Part shown: positions 1 through 7,584 of the stretch, in pieces | How positions within the stretch are numbered: position 1 is the first letter of the stretch | How the letters are laid out: every line of letters begins with the position of its first letter | DNA from: Avoscillospira sp045652125 | GTDB taxonomy: Bacteria > Bacillota > Clostridia > Oscillospirales > Oscillospiraceae | Direction of reading: 5' to 3' | DNA length: 43,334 bases | Assembly: GCA_045652125.1 (NCBI GenBank) | Contig: JAZRTT010000010.1 | Span: 1-43,334, forward strand | The notes under the pieces: generated by a model | Seen by the model: only the letters and a program-made list of their open reading frames with translations | What the model was told of the DNA's origin: nothing | The model's database searches: none | Made by a program: the position numbers and the translations under genes

Positions 1-5
1 AAAAC

Positions 6-36
6 AAAAACGCCGCCCCCGCCGGGGGGGGGGCCG
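6..36 (-). terminator. Rho-independent terminator of the histidine kinase gene
   Basis: On the minus strand, just after the kinase stop codon, a run of C pairs with a run of G and is followed by TTTTTG. The plus strand shows ten consecutive G (24-33), a tract prone to slippage in replication or sequencing, so the exact stem length is uncertain. Confidence 0.7.
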
Positions 37-39
37 TCC

Positions 40-1788
40 TTATTCTTCTGCAATGGGTAAGGTAATGGTCACATCCGTCCCCTCGCCATAGACAGAGTCG
101 ATGCGGATATCGCCCTGATGCTGCTTCAGGATCTCCTTTGCAATGGACAGACCCAGACCGGTACCGCCGGTGGCACGGGAACGGGCTTTGTCTACCCGGT
201 AGAACCGCTCAAAAAGCATGGGAAGATCCTTTTCCGGGATGCCTACACCGTTATCCGACACCCGGACAAAGACGTTTTTGCCTTCTGTGCCGGCGGTGAC
301 GGAAATGGTGCCGCCGTCGGCGGTGTATTTGATGGCGTTGGAGACGATGTTCATAATGACCTGCTCGATTCGATCCCGATCACCGTTGACCTCCGGCAGA
401 TTTTCCGGGCATTCCAACGTAAAGGTATGGCCGTGGTTTTGGGCATCCAGCGCCACCGCCTTATGCACATTACCCACCGCCTCAGCAAGGGAGAAGCGGG
501 CAATGTTCATTTCCATTTTACCGTAGTCGAACTTGCTCAGGGTCAGAAGGTCCTTGACAATGCGGGTCATTCGGTCGGCCTCGCTGACGATGACGCCCAT
601 AAAGTTGCTCCGCAGCTCTGCAGGCAATTCATCGCCGGAGGAAATAATGGTCTCAGCATAGGATTTCACATTGGTCAGAGGGGTACGCAGCTCATGGGAT
701 ACATTGGCGATGAATTCCCGGCGGGTCTGCTCGTTTTTCCGCTGCTCCGTTACATCGTGGATGACCACCAGCGCACCGCTGCTGGAGGGCTCGGCAGCAC
801 TGACGGGAGCAAGAAACAGCTCCAGTTCCCGCTGCCCGACCCGCTTCTGACACGCCAGATACTCTCCGTGCTTCAGGCTCAGGAGCTTCTCAAAGGAGGC
901 GTCCTGACCAAAGACATCGGCAAAGGCTGCGGTAGTATCCAGACCGCGGGAGAGCATTCGGGTGGCGGCAGGATTGCAATGGATGACCTTGCCGCTGTGG
1001 TCAAAAGCCACCACGCCGTCGGTCATATGGAGGAACAGGGTGGAGAGCTTGTTTCGCTCGCTTTCCACCTCGGAAATGGTGTTTTGCAGAACCCGAGCCA
1101 TGTGGTTAAAGTTTCGGGTCAGGGTGCCGATCTCATCCCGACCTGTGACTTCCAGCTTTTGGGAGAAGTCACCGGCAGCCACCTGCCGGGTGCCTTCCGT
1201 CAGGGCGCTGATGGGGGTAATGAGAATCTGGGACAGCAGGAAAGCCAGAATGATGCAGATCACAAGGCCCAGAATCAGAGACTGAAAAATGATTCCAAAG
1301 ACCTCGTTGGTCAGAGCGTTCACCGTAAGTTTATTGTCAGAAATATAGACGATATAGCGGTGATTGCCGCTGTTGATGGGAACTGCCAAATCCATATTTT
1401 CTGAGGCAACGGAACCATCCATGCCGACCTGTCCCTGCATGGCGGTTAGGATATTGGGTGTAATGGTAACGGCATCGGCCTGATTGGAGCTGTCTAGCAC
1501 AGCACCGGAGGCGGCATCCAGAATATAGACATTTCGCTGATTCAGGTCAATACCCAGGTCTGCCTGTGCCATGAGAAGCTGCTTCATTTCCGAAACACCG
1601 CCTTCTTTGGCGGCCAGGCCCTGAAGCTGCACAATAAATGCCTGAGAAAAGGGCTGCTCCATTTTGGAATAAAAATCCTCAATAAAGTAATTGCCCACAC
1701 CGTTGATCAAGAAGGAGCCGATGACCGTCATCAGCGCCAGAATCAGCAGCACCAATATCATAACCATTTTGGTTCTGAGAGAACGCAT
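40..1788 (-). CDS. Sensor histidine kinase, WalK/PhoR-like (HAMP-PAS-HisKA-HATPase)
   Basis: Membrane sensor kinase of a two-component pair. The 582-residue protein has an N-terminal membrane helix (about 8-30), an extracytoplasmic sensing region (about 31-160), a second helix (about 163-187), a HAMP linker (188-240), a PAS-like domain (about 245-350), then a HisKA dimerisation domain with the phospho-acceptor H365 in the sequence VSHELRTPL. The ATPase domain follows, with an N box (IVSNAIKYT), VSDNGVGIP and GGTGLGLSIA. It lies 35 bp downstream of its response regulator on the same strand, so the two are almost certainly co-transcribed. Domain order resembles WalK and PhoR of Firmicutes. The usual Walk-associated genes (walH, walI, walJ) are not next to it, so I do not assign walK. 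The signal sensed is unknown. Confidence 0.93.
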   Translation of the reverse strand: MRSLRTKMVMILVLLILALMTVIGSFLINGVGNYFIEDFYSKMEQPFSQAFIVQLQGLAAKEGGVSEMKQLLMAQADLGIDLNQRNVYILDAASGAVLDSSNQADAVTITPNILTAMQGQVGMDGSVASENMDLAVPINSGNHRYIVYISDNKLTVNALTNEVFGIIFQSLILGLVICIILAFLLSQILITPISALTEGTRQVAAGDFSQKLEVTGRDEIGTLTRNFNHMARVLQNTISEVESERNKLSTLFLHMTDGVVAFDHSGKVIHCNPAATRMLSRGLDTTAAFADVFGQDASFEKLLSLKHGEYLACQKRVGQRELELFLAPVSAAEPSSSGALVVIHDVTEQRKNEQTRREFIANVSHELRTPLTNVKSYAETIISSGDELPAELRSNFMGVIVSEADRMTRIVKDLLTLSKFDYGKMEMNIARFSLAEAVGNVHKAVALDAQNHGHTFTLECPENLPEVNGDRDRIEQVIMNIVSNAIKYTADGGTISVTAGTEGKNVFVRVSDNGVGIPEKDLPMLFERFYRVDKARSRATGGTGLGLSIAKEILKQHQGDIRIDSVYGEGTDVTITLPIAEE

Positions 1789-1823
1789 AGGGTGGCTCCT
1801 CCTTTTCAGAGTATTTGGGGCAG

Positions 1824-2519
1824 TTACCCCTCGCAGTAGTAACCGGTACCCCGTTTGGTCTTGATGACGGCAGGGTTTCCGGGATCGGTTTCGATCTTTT
1901 CCCGAAGTCGCCGAACGGTCACATCCACGGTGCGCATATCACCGTAGTAGCCGTAGTTCCAGACTTTTTCCATCAGTTCTTCCCGAGACCAGACCTTGCC
2001 CTTTTCCGACAGGAGGCAAGTAAGCAGGTCATACTCTTTTTGGGTCACCTCTACCGCTGCCCCATCCTTGAATACTGCCATGGCAGAAAGGTTGATGGTC
2101 AGAGTGCCGGCTTCCAATGTGCTTCCGCCGCCGGATTTTACTTCGGCATCCAAACTCCTTCGGCGGATATTGGCTTTGACCCGGGCCAGAAGCTCCCGCA
2201 TGGAGAAAGGTTTTGTAATGTAGTCATCGGCACCGGATTCCAGACCGTAAATTTTATCCTGCTCTTCTTCTCTGGCTGTGAGCATGATAATGGGAACGAC
2301 ACTTCCGCCCTGCCGCAGAGCAGAGCAGATCTCAAAGCCATTCATCCCCGGCAGCATCACATCCAGCAGAATCAGATCCGGGTCTTTGGTGCGGGCCAGC
2401 TCCAGACCTACAAGGCCATCCAGGGCCTCCAGCGTGTCATAGCCCTCCCGGCTGAGATTGAATTTTAGAATTTCCACAATGGCGCGCTCGTCCTCGACGA
2501 TCAAAACTGTCTTACCCAT
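1824..2519 (-). CDS. OmpR/PhoB-family response regulator
   Basis: Cytoplasmic transcription factor activated by the downstream histidine kinase. The 231 residues comprise a receiver domain (about 3-115) with the acidic pair E9/D10, phospho-acceptor D53 in LLDVMLPG, and the conserved KPF lysine after YIT. A winged-helix DNA-binding domain (about 135-230) follows, with LTQKEYDLL-like and RTVDVTVRRLREK features typical of OmpR/PhoB/WalR proteins. The start is supported by AAGGGG five bases upstream of ATG. It precedes the kinase gene on the same strand. WalR and PhoP are the closest families; which one cannot be settled without a phylogeny. Confidence 0.94.
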   Translation of the reverse strand: MGKTVLIVEDERAIVEILKFNLSREGYDTLEALDGLVGLELARTKDPDLILLDVMLPGMNGFEICSALRQGGSVVPIIMLTAREEEQDKIYGLESGADDYITKPFSMRELLARVKANIRRRSLDAEVKSGGGSTLEAGTLTINLSAMAVFKDGAAVEVTQKEYDLLTCLLSEKGKVWSREELMEKVWNYGYYGDMRTVDVTVRRLREKIETDPGNPAVIKTKRGTGYYCEG

Positions 2520-2570
2520 GGGAACCCCTTTCCGATCAACACACTGCCCCTGGGGGCATACATTTTCTCC

Positions 2571-2581
2571 ATTATATCACA
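2571..2581 (-). promoter_or_regulatory. Extended -10 promoter for the two-component operon
   Basis: Minus-strand TGTGATATAAT gives a perfect TATAAT with an upstream TG extension, about 50 bp before the response regulator start. No good -35 hexamer is visible 17 bp upstream, which overlaps the end of the methyltransferase gene. Confidence 0.5.
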
Positions 2582-2591
2582 CTTTTTCTCA

Positions 2592-3926
2592 TTACGCCAG
2601 ATGGCGCAGCGCTTTTGGGAAATGATTCTTCAAAATTCCGCCGCTGCCCTTTGCCCAGCCCAGACTCAGTCCGTCCACCGTCACCAGCGTCCAGCCCGAC
2701 TGCGGACCGGAAATGGCCTCGCCTCGGAGATATTTTCCAATTTCCGGGCTGTCTGCCGGGAAGTTTGCCACAGACCTGGCAGTTTTCAGCCACAAAGCCC
2801 ATGCGTGGGCTGGTTCAAAGCGGTTTTTCAGCAGCCTGCCCAATTCCAGACCGGGACGCAGAACTTTCAAACCGCGGAGCGCGGGCGTTTCCGGGGGCAT
2901 CCGGAACAAACTCTGGCCAAAGGCCAGAACATTGCCTTCCGGCAGCTCCAACCGGTTTTCCCGGATAAATTCTTCCAAACATGGCACCAAAGGTTCCGGT
3001 TTTTCCAAAGCAGTCTCACCGCCAAGGCCGCTGCGCCGTTCCAGAACGGCGGCATAATGGCCTTCCCCCCGGAGCTTATGGGGCCAGAGCCGGAAGGTAT
3101 GCTCCAATTCCGGCAGTACAGGCTCTGCCCATTGGGGAACACCGGGTGAAAACCACGGTGCGTCCAAACAGACCACGGAAAAATCGGGATGTTCCAGCAA
3201 AAAACGGCTGATGGTCCCTTCGTTTTCCCGGGGTGCAAAGGTGCAGGTGGAATAGACCAACCGCCCACCGGGGGCAAGCATCTTTGCCGCAGAATCCAAG
3301 ATCTCCTGCTGCCGTCTGCCGCACATTTCCACAGTTTCGGGACTCCAGTCTGCAACAGCAGCCTCTTCCTTGCGGAACATTCCCTCCCCGGAACAGGGGG
3401 CATCTACCAAAATCCGGTCAAAGTACCCGGCAAAAACTCCCTCCAGCCGCTTGGGATGTTCGTTCAGCACCAACCCGTTGGCAATGCCCAGCCGCTCTAC
3501 ATTTCGGGAAAGAATCTTCGCCCGTTTGGGGTGGATCTCATTGCAGACCAGCAGACCCTTGCCCTGCATTGCCGCAGCCAGCTGCGTGGTCTTTCCTCCC
3601 GGAGCGGCACACAGGTCCAGCACCTTCATCCCCGGCTGCACATCCAAAAGCCCCGCAGGTGCCATGGCACTCGGCTCCTGCAGGTAATAAAGCCCTGCCT
3701 CATGATAGGGGGACAGACCGGGGCGGGTACCAATGTCATAATAATAGCCGTTTTCTGCCCAAGGCACCGGAGAAAGGCCAAAGGAAGAAAGGTCCGGCGG
3801 CGTGGTGGTTTTCAGCGGGTTTATCCGCAGACCGACGGTTCTTTCCCGGTCATAGGAAGAAAGAAACGCCTCATATTCAGCCCCCAAAAGGGCCTGCATT
3901 CTGGTTGTAAACTGTTCCGGGAACAT
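2592..3926 (-). CDS. RsmF/RsmB-type RNA (cytosine-5)-methyltransferase (NOL1/NOP2/Sun family)
   Basis: S-adenosylmethionine-dependent enzyme that methylates C5 of cytosine, probably in 16S rRNA. With the chosen start the protein has 444 residues. The SAM-binding motif DLCAAPGGKT spans about 104-113. The two family cysteines are C178 in DAPCSGEG and C228 in STCTF. The C-terminal part (about 300-444) resembles the RsmF/YebU tail with a PUA-like region. An upstream in-frame ATG would add seven residues (M H F K G G T), but AAAGGAGG sits four bases before the MFPEQ start and is itself inside that extension, so 3926 is preferred. The gene follows ilvE by 63 bp. RsmF-like is a family-level assignment; the exact target base is not provable here. 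Confidence 0.92.
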   Translation of the reverse strand: MFPEQFTTRMQALLGAEYEAFLSSYDRERTVGLRINPLKTTTPPDLSSFGLSPVPWAENGYYYDIGTRPGLSPYHEAGLYYLQEPSAMAPAGLLDVQPGMKVLDLCAAPGGKTTQLAAAMQGKGLLVCNEIHPKRAKILSRNVERLGIANGLVLNEHPKRLEGVFAGYFDRILVDAPCSGEGMFRKEEAAVADWSPETVEMCGRRQQEILDSAAKMLAPGGRLVYSTCTFAPRENEGTISRFLLEHPDFSVVCLDAPWFSPGVPQWAEPVLPELEHTFRLWPHKLRGEGHYAAVLERRSGLGGETALEKPEPLVPCLEEFIRENRLELPEGNVLAFGQSLFRMPPETPALRGLKVLRPGLELGRLLKNRFEPAHAWALWLKTARSVANFPADSPEIGKYLRGEAISGPQSGWTLVTVDGLSLGWAKGSGGILKNHFPKALRHLA

Positions 3927-3948
3927 AGTGCCTCCTTTGAAATGCACA

Positions 3949-3990
3949 CGGTGTCACCCCCTGCTTATGCCGAGGGTGACACCGTTTTTT
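3949..3990. terminator. Stem-loop between ilvE and the RNA methyltransferase gene
   Basis: An 11-bp perfect stem, CGGTGTCACCC (3949-3959) with GGGTGACACCG (3974-3984), is followed on the plus strand by six T. The T tract is on the wrong side to terminate ilvE in the usual way, because both flanking genes are on the minus strand. It may be a bidirectional or antisense-facing terminator, or a processing hairpin between the two genes. Confidence 0.5.
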
Positions 3991-5054
3991 CAGCAAACAG
4001 GAACGATCCAGCCGTGGGTGTCTTCTATTCTGCCCCATTGCAGATCGGTCAGATAATTGTAGAGCTTCAGGCTCAGGGGGCCGATCTCGCCGTTATTGAT
4101 GATTTGAACATTGCCCCGGTAGTCCAACAGACCAACGGGAGAGATAACGGCGGCAGTACCGGTGCCGAAGGCCTCCTCCACACGACCCTGGGCACAGGCC
4201 TCCATCAGGTCATCAATGGCCAGCTTTTCTTCCCGGACCGTATAGCCCCACTGCTTCAGCACTTCGATCATGGAGGCACGGGTAACACCGGGGAGCACCG
4301 TTCCCTCACAGGGTGCGGTCCAAATTTCACCGTCGATCTTGAACATGATATTCATGCCGCCCACTTCTTCCACGTACTTCCGCTCCCGGCCATCCAGCCA
4401 CAATACCTGGCTGTAGCCCATGGCCTCGGCCTTTTCCTGACCGATCATGGCTGCCGCATAGTTGCCGCCGCACTTGGCAAAGCCGGTACCGCCCTTAACG
4501 GCTCGAACATATTCGTCCTCCACCAAGATCTTCACAGGGCTGATTCCGCCCGAGTAATAAGACCCGGAGGGAGAGCAGATAATGCAAAACAGGAATTCCC
4601 GGGAGTTATGCAGACTCAGCTGACTTTCGGTGGTAAACATGAAAGGACGGATGTACAGGGATGTACCCGGCTCCGTAGGGACCCAATCGGCGTCCACCTC
4701 CACCAATGCCTTGCAGGCATCCACAAACATATCCACAGGAACGGGGGGCATACACAGCCGCTTGTTGGAATTGATCATCCGTTTGGCGTTCATATCCGGG
4801 CGGAACAGCTGAATGGTCCCTTCCGCTGTGCGGTAGGCCTTGAGGCCCTCAAAGGTCTCCTGTGCATAGTGAAGTGCCACAGCACCGGGCTCCATGGGAA
4901 TGGGAGCATAGGGGACAATTCTTGCATCGTGCCAGCCCCGGCCTTCCGTATAGTCCATCAGGAACATATGGTCGCTCATATATTTACCAAATCCCAGAGC
5001 CTTCTGGTCGGGTTTTGCCTTGGGGCTGTTCGTTTTTGTAATTTGAATCTTCAT
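3990..5054 (-). CDS. ilvE: Branched-chain amino acid aminotransferase (class IV PLP enzyme)
   Basis: Interconverts leucine, isoleucine and valine with their 2-oxo acids, using glutamate/2-oxoglutarate. The 354-residue protein has the longer eukaryote-like (type II) BCAT form. FEGLKAYR lies near residue 68 and the PLP lysine is probably K194 in FAKCGGNYAA, matching the KCGGNY motif of this subgroup. Start ATG has an AGGAGGG-like site upstream (minus strand AGGAGGGTATTCC). The gene has its own promoter and stands alone; no ilv or leu biosynthetic genes are adjacent. I looked for a T-box leader and found no room for one: the promoter is only about 35 bp from the start. Confidence 0.95.
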   Translation of the reverse strand: MKIQITKTNSPKAKPDQKALGFGKYMSDHMFLMDYTEGRGWHDARIVPYAPIPMEPGAVALHYAQETFEGLKAYRTAEGTIQLFRPDMNAKRMINSNKRLCMPPVPVDMFVDACKALVEVDADWVPTEPGTSLYIRPFMFTTESQLSLHNSREFLFCIICSPSGSYYSGGISPVKILVEDEYVRAVKGGTGFAKCGGNYAAAMIGQEKAEAMGYSQVLWLDGRERKYVEEVGGMNIMFKIDGEIWTAPCEGTVLPGVTRASMIEVLKQWGYTVREEKLAIDDLMEACAQGRVEEAFGTGTAAVISPVGLLDYRGNVQIINNGEIGPLSLKLYNYLTDLQWGRIEDTHGWIVPVC

Positions 5055-5087
5055 GGAATACCCTCCTGTATAAGCTTGCTGTCTCTT

Positions 5088-5116
5088 ATCATACAGGAAA
5101 AACCATTGGTTTTCAA
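5088..5116 (-). promoter_or_regulatory. Promoter of ilvE
   Basis: Minus-strand TTGAAA, 17-bp spacer, TATGAT. Good vegetative sigma match, ending about 34 bp upstream of the start codon. Confidence 0.65.
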
Positions 5117-5132
5117 CTGTTAATTTAACGCG

Positions 5133-5177
5133 ATAAAGAACCGGTGCCGTTCGTTTGAAGCAGCACCGGTTCTTTAT
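5133..5177 (-). terminator. Terminator of the small orphan gene
   Basis: A 15-bp perfect stem, ATAAAGAACCGGTGC (5133-5147) with GCACCGGTTCTTTAT (5163-5177). It begins at the stop codon of the upstream minus-strand gene, and the distal arm ends in a T-rich stretch on the minus strand. Confidence 0.75.
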
Positions 5178-5407
5178 CAGTGGTTTTCCATCCAGTCTTT
5201 GACCTTGGTTTTTGCCAAAATCTGAATGTCCTCCGTGGGATAAGGAGACTGTTCTCCGCCGCGTCCATAGAGGAAATAGTATCCGTCGGGGGTTTGAAAG
5301 AGAATTTCTTCGTAGCCGGAGGGGTCGCCGTACTGTCCGCAGGTGGTTTTTTTGACCAAAACTGCCAGTTCGGTGTCATACTCCCGTTTCCGAATGATTT
5401 TTTTCAT
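5177..5407 (-). CDS. Small conserved-looking protein of unknown function (76 aa)
   Basis: I do not recognise a named family. The protein is soluble and charged, begins MKKIIRKREYDTELA and carries a central region with GYEEILFQTPDGYYFLYGRG and a C-terminal KVKDWMENH. This pattern of a short beta-rich core with Gly/Tyr turns resembles small orphan proteins common in Clostridia. It has a ribosome binding site (GAAAGGAAG), its own promoter with 17-bp spacing and a strong terminator that starts at its stop codon. Together these argue that it is a real monocistronic gene rather than a chance frame. An overlapping minus-strand frame at 5125-5379 lacks those signals. Confidence 0.75.
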   Translation of the reverse strand: MKKIIRKREYDTELAVLVKKTTCGQYGDPSGYEEILFQTPDGYYFLYGRGGEQSPYPTEDIQILAKTKVKDWMENH

Positions 5408-5439
5408 GTTGTGGTACTTCCTTTCAGCAGGTTATCTCC

Positions 5440-5468
5440 ATTATAAACAAAGTACGCAGATGTTGCAA
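5440..5468 (-). promoter_or_regulatory. Promoter of the small orphan gene
   Basis: Minus-strand TTGCAA, 17-bp spacer, TATAAT, ending about 32 bp upstream of the 76-residue gene. Confidence 0.65.
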
Positions 5469-5588
5469 CTGACCAGCCGTAGAACTTCCATGGGAACACA
5501 CAGGAGAGACTAGTGAATATTGTACAAAACGGGTGTCGAAAATTTGGACATTATTGCCTTTATTTTCAAAAAATTTACAGATGATTTC

Positions 5589-5617
5589 TGGACAACGGGT
5601 TTTGTTTGGGATATAAT
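5589..5617 (+). promoter_or_regulatory. Promoter of the small membrane protein gene
   Basis: TGGACA, 17-bp spacer, TATAAT on the plus strand, ending 28 bp before the start codon at 5646. Confidence 0.7.
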
Positions 5618-5645
5618 AAAAGAAAAAAAGAAAGGCGGCTCTGTC

Positions 5646-5912
5646 ATGGACGAAACAAACAAGAAAACCGGGGCGCAAAGCTCCCGCAGCCGTAACCAAA
5701 CGCTGGTGATCCGGCTGGCCGCTGCGGTACTGGTTTTATATTGGCTGTTTGGCATTGTGAAGTCCTATGTGGAGGGAGGGCCGGATGCTCCATCGCTGCT
5801 CCTTTTGGTCATTGCCTGTGTGCTCATGGGCGGCGGTGCTGCGGCAGTCGCGCTTTTGGCGTGGCGCAATTGGAAAAAAGCCAAAGACGAAGAAAACAAA
5901 CCGGAAGCATAA
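5646..5912 (+). CDS. Small membrane protein with two predicted helices, function unknown
   Basis: An 88-residue protein with a polar, basic N-terminus (about 1-18), a hydrophobic helix (about 20-42), a short loop with EGGPDAP, a second hydrophobic helix (about 48-68) and a charged Lys/Glu-rich tail. Both tails would face the cytoplasm by the positive-inside rule. I do not recognise a family. The frame stays open upstream to 5520, but the -10 element and the AAAGGCGG ribosome binding site place translation at 5646. The gene is monocistronic, between its own promoter and a bidirectional terminator. Confidence 0.72.
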   Translation: MDETNKKTGAQSSRSRNQTLVIRLAAAVLVLYWLFGIVKSYVEGGPDAPSLLLLVIACVLMGGGAAAVALLAWRNWKKAKDEENKPEA

Positions 5913-5950
5913 AAAAGAACCGATCCTGAAAAGGGTCGGTTCTTTTTTAT
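5911..5950. terminator. Bidirectional terminator between convergent genes
   Basis: A 16-bp stem (5911-5926 with 5933-5948, one G-T pair) flanked by an A tract on the left and a T tract on the right. It can end transcription of the small membrane protein (plus) and of the YhaN-like gene (minus). Confidence 0.85.
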
Positions 5951-5976
5951 GCAAACACAGGGGAATTGAGAGGGAT

Positions 5977-7584
5977 TTACTTACAGCACATGAGAATCAC
6001 TTGACGGTTTTCTTCGGAAAGCACACGCAGCGCCAGCTCGGTTCGGTTCTCATCAAAGGTCATCAGGGCATCGTCCAGCCAAATCGGTGTCCCCTCCGGC
6101 AGAAGGAGCGTGGTCATTGCCAGCCGAAGTGCAAGCCAAACCTGATTTTGCGTGCCGCTGCTGAGGGTATCCAACCGACGGGCAAGGCCGGTCCGGTTTT
6201 CCAGGATCCGCAGGGTGAAGCCCGGCTCCAGAATCAGCCCGCCGTACTTCCCGGCTGTCAGCCGGGACAGATATTCACCGGCTGACTTGGTCAGGTGGGG
6301 CGCGTAAACCTGTTCCTGCCGGGCCTGCGCTGCATCCAGCGCTTCCTGTGCCAGCGCAAGAGCCTGTTCCTGCTGCAAAAGGTGCAAGTGCGTCTGCTCC
6401 AGTTCTTTGCGGCGGACTTCCGGGTCTTCCCTGCCGGTCAGAACCGCTTGCTCTTTTTCAAGGCGAATCAGTTCTGCCTGCCATGCAGCCGCTTTTTCCT
6501 GTTCTTCCAACCGTTCGGCGCTGGGACTAAGGGGCAAAAGTGCCAGTTCGTGCGCCAGACGAGCCTGTTCCACCGCCTGACGCGCCTGTTCCGTGTCTGT
6601 TTTGGGGAGGTCTTTCTTTCGTGCTCTCCGCCATGTGACGGATAAGAGGCAGAGACAACCGCACCAGAGGAAAATTAGCAGCCACCACCATGGTGTTTGC
6701 CGGAGGACGGCAATCGCCAGACAAGCCGTCAATGCGGCAAGAATCAGCCACAGGGCAGAGCCGATGGTGCGGGAGTTGGTTTCTGCGGGGTGTTGGCGGC
6801 ACCGGGTCTCCCATTGGGTTATGGCTTCCGTGAGAGCTGCGGCGGTGCGGTCTTTTTCCCACTGCCAGCGAAGGGTTTCTTCCTCCTCCAGGCGCCGAAT
6901 CGTCTCCCGGCTTTGGGTCAGAGCATGGGAAGCTTCTTCCTGCCGACGACCAATGGCCTGCAGCGACAGCAGGGCCTGTTCTTTTTCCAGCAGCTGCCGC
7001 TCCACTTTCGGCAGAAGGCCGGATTGATGATAGCGAAGCTTGTTTTTCCATTGTTTCAAACGGGCAGCGGCCTCCGGATAGCTGTCTGTTCCATCTCCGC
7101 CGGCTGCAAGTTGTTCCAGCCGTTGTGACAGGGCGGAATCCTGCGTGACCGACGGTTCTTCTCCGTTGAGAAACGCGCTGCGCTGAAAAACGCTGCGTTC
7201 CACACCCAGAAAGTATTCACCGCAGCAATCGGCGGTAACTTCTTTCAGAGGCAAGCCGGTTACTTTGTCATAAACCTGCAGCTCGCCCATTGGCCTGGTT
7301 CGGGAGGAGGTTCGCTGAAGTACCACCACCCGACCCCTGTGCTCCAGCTCCAGAATACCGCTCATGGCTTTGCCGCTCCACGGCAGATATTTTGTTTTTT
7401 CCGGCAGATGCCCTTTGGAGCTTCGCTGGGTGGTGTCTATCCCATAAAACATGGCGACAAGGAAAGCTGCCCATGTGGACTTCCCCTGTTCGTTGGGGCG
7501 GATCAAAACATTCAGACCCGGCTCCAGAATCAGCTCCGCTTCATCCAGACAGCCGAAAGTTGCTTTCATTCGCAGAATTCGCAC
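5977..7584 (-). CDS. YhaN/SbcC-like ATPase, partner of the adjacent nuclease
   Basis: SMC/Rad50-type ATPase predicted to work with the adjacent metallophosphoesterase in DNA end processing. The 535-residue protein has an N-terminal ATPase half with a P-loop-like RPNEQGKST (29-37), a signature-like LSSGTQNQVWLALRLAM and a Walker B-like IWLDDALMTFDE at the C-terminus. Between them are Glu/Gln-rich coiled coils interrupted by two hydrophobic stretches in tandem (about 275-320). YhaN proteins share that central membrane-like segment. The first P-loop residue is R where Gly or Ala is usual. Start is GTG at 7584 with GGGAGG eight bases upstream, and it overlaps the nuclease gene by 19 bp, indicating translational coupling. 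Confidence 0.88.
   Translation of the reverse strand: MRILRMKATFGCLDEAELILEPGLNVLIRPNEQGKSTWAAFLVAMFYGIDTTQRSSKGHLPEKTKYLPWSGKAMSGILELEHRGRVVVLQRTSSRTRPMGELQVYDKVTGLPLKEVTADCCGEYFLGVERSVFQRSAFLNGEEPSVTQDSALSQRLEQLAAGGDGTDSYPEAAARLKQWKNKLRYHQSGLLPKVERQLLEKEQALLSLQAIGRRQEEASHALTQSRETIRRLEEEETLRWQWEKDRTAAALTEAITQWETRCRQHPAETNSRTIGSALWLILAALTACLAIAVLRQTPWWWLLIFLWCGCLCLLSVTWRRARKKDLPKTDTEQARQAVEQARLAHELALLPLSPSAERLEEQEKAAAWQAELIRLEKEQAVLTGREDPEVRRKELEQTHLHLLQQEQALALAQEALDAAQARQEQVYAPHLTKSAGEYLSRLTAGKYGGLILEPGFTLRILENRTGLARRLDTLSSGTQNQVWLALRLAMTTLLLPEGTPIWLDDALMTFDENRTELALRVLSEENRQVILMCCK

Noticed and set aside
118..1404. 428-codon plus-strand frame opposite the histidine kinase
   Set aside because: Antisense to a clear kinase, no recognisable domain and low-complexity Gly/His/Gln-rich composition typical of shadow frames.
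3189..5123. 644-codon plus-strand frame opposite the methyltransferase and ilvE genes
   Set aside because: Spans two real minus-strand genes and the spacer between them, with no domain recognised.
5055..5130. T-box leader for ilvE
   Set aside because: The promoter is too close to the start codon and no specifier loop or T-box sequence is present.
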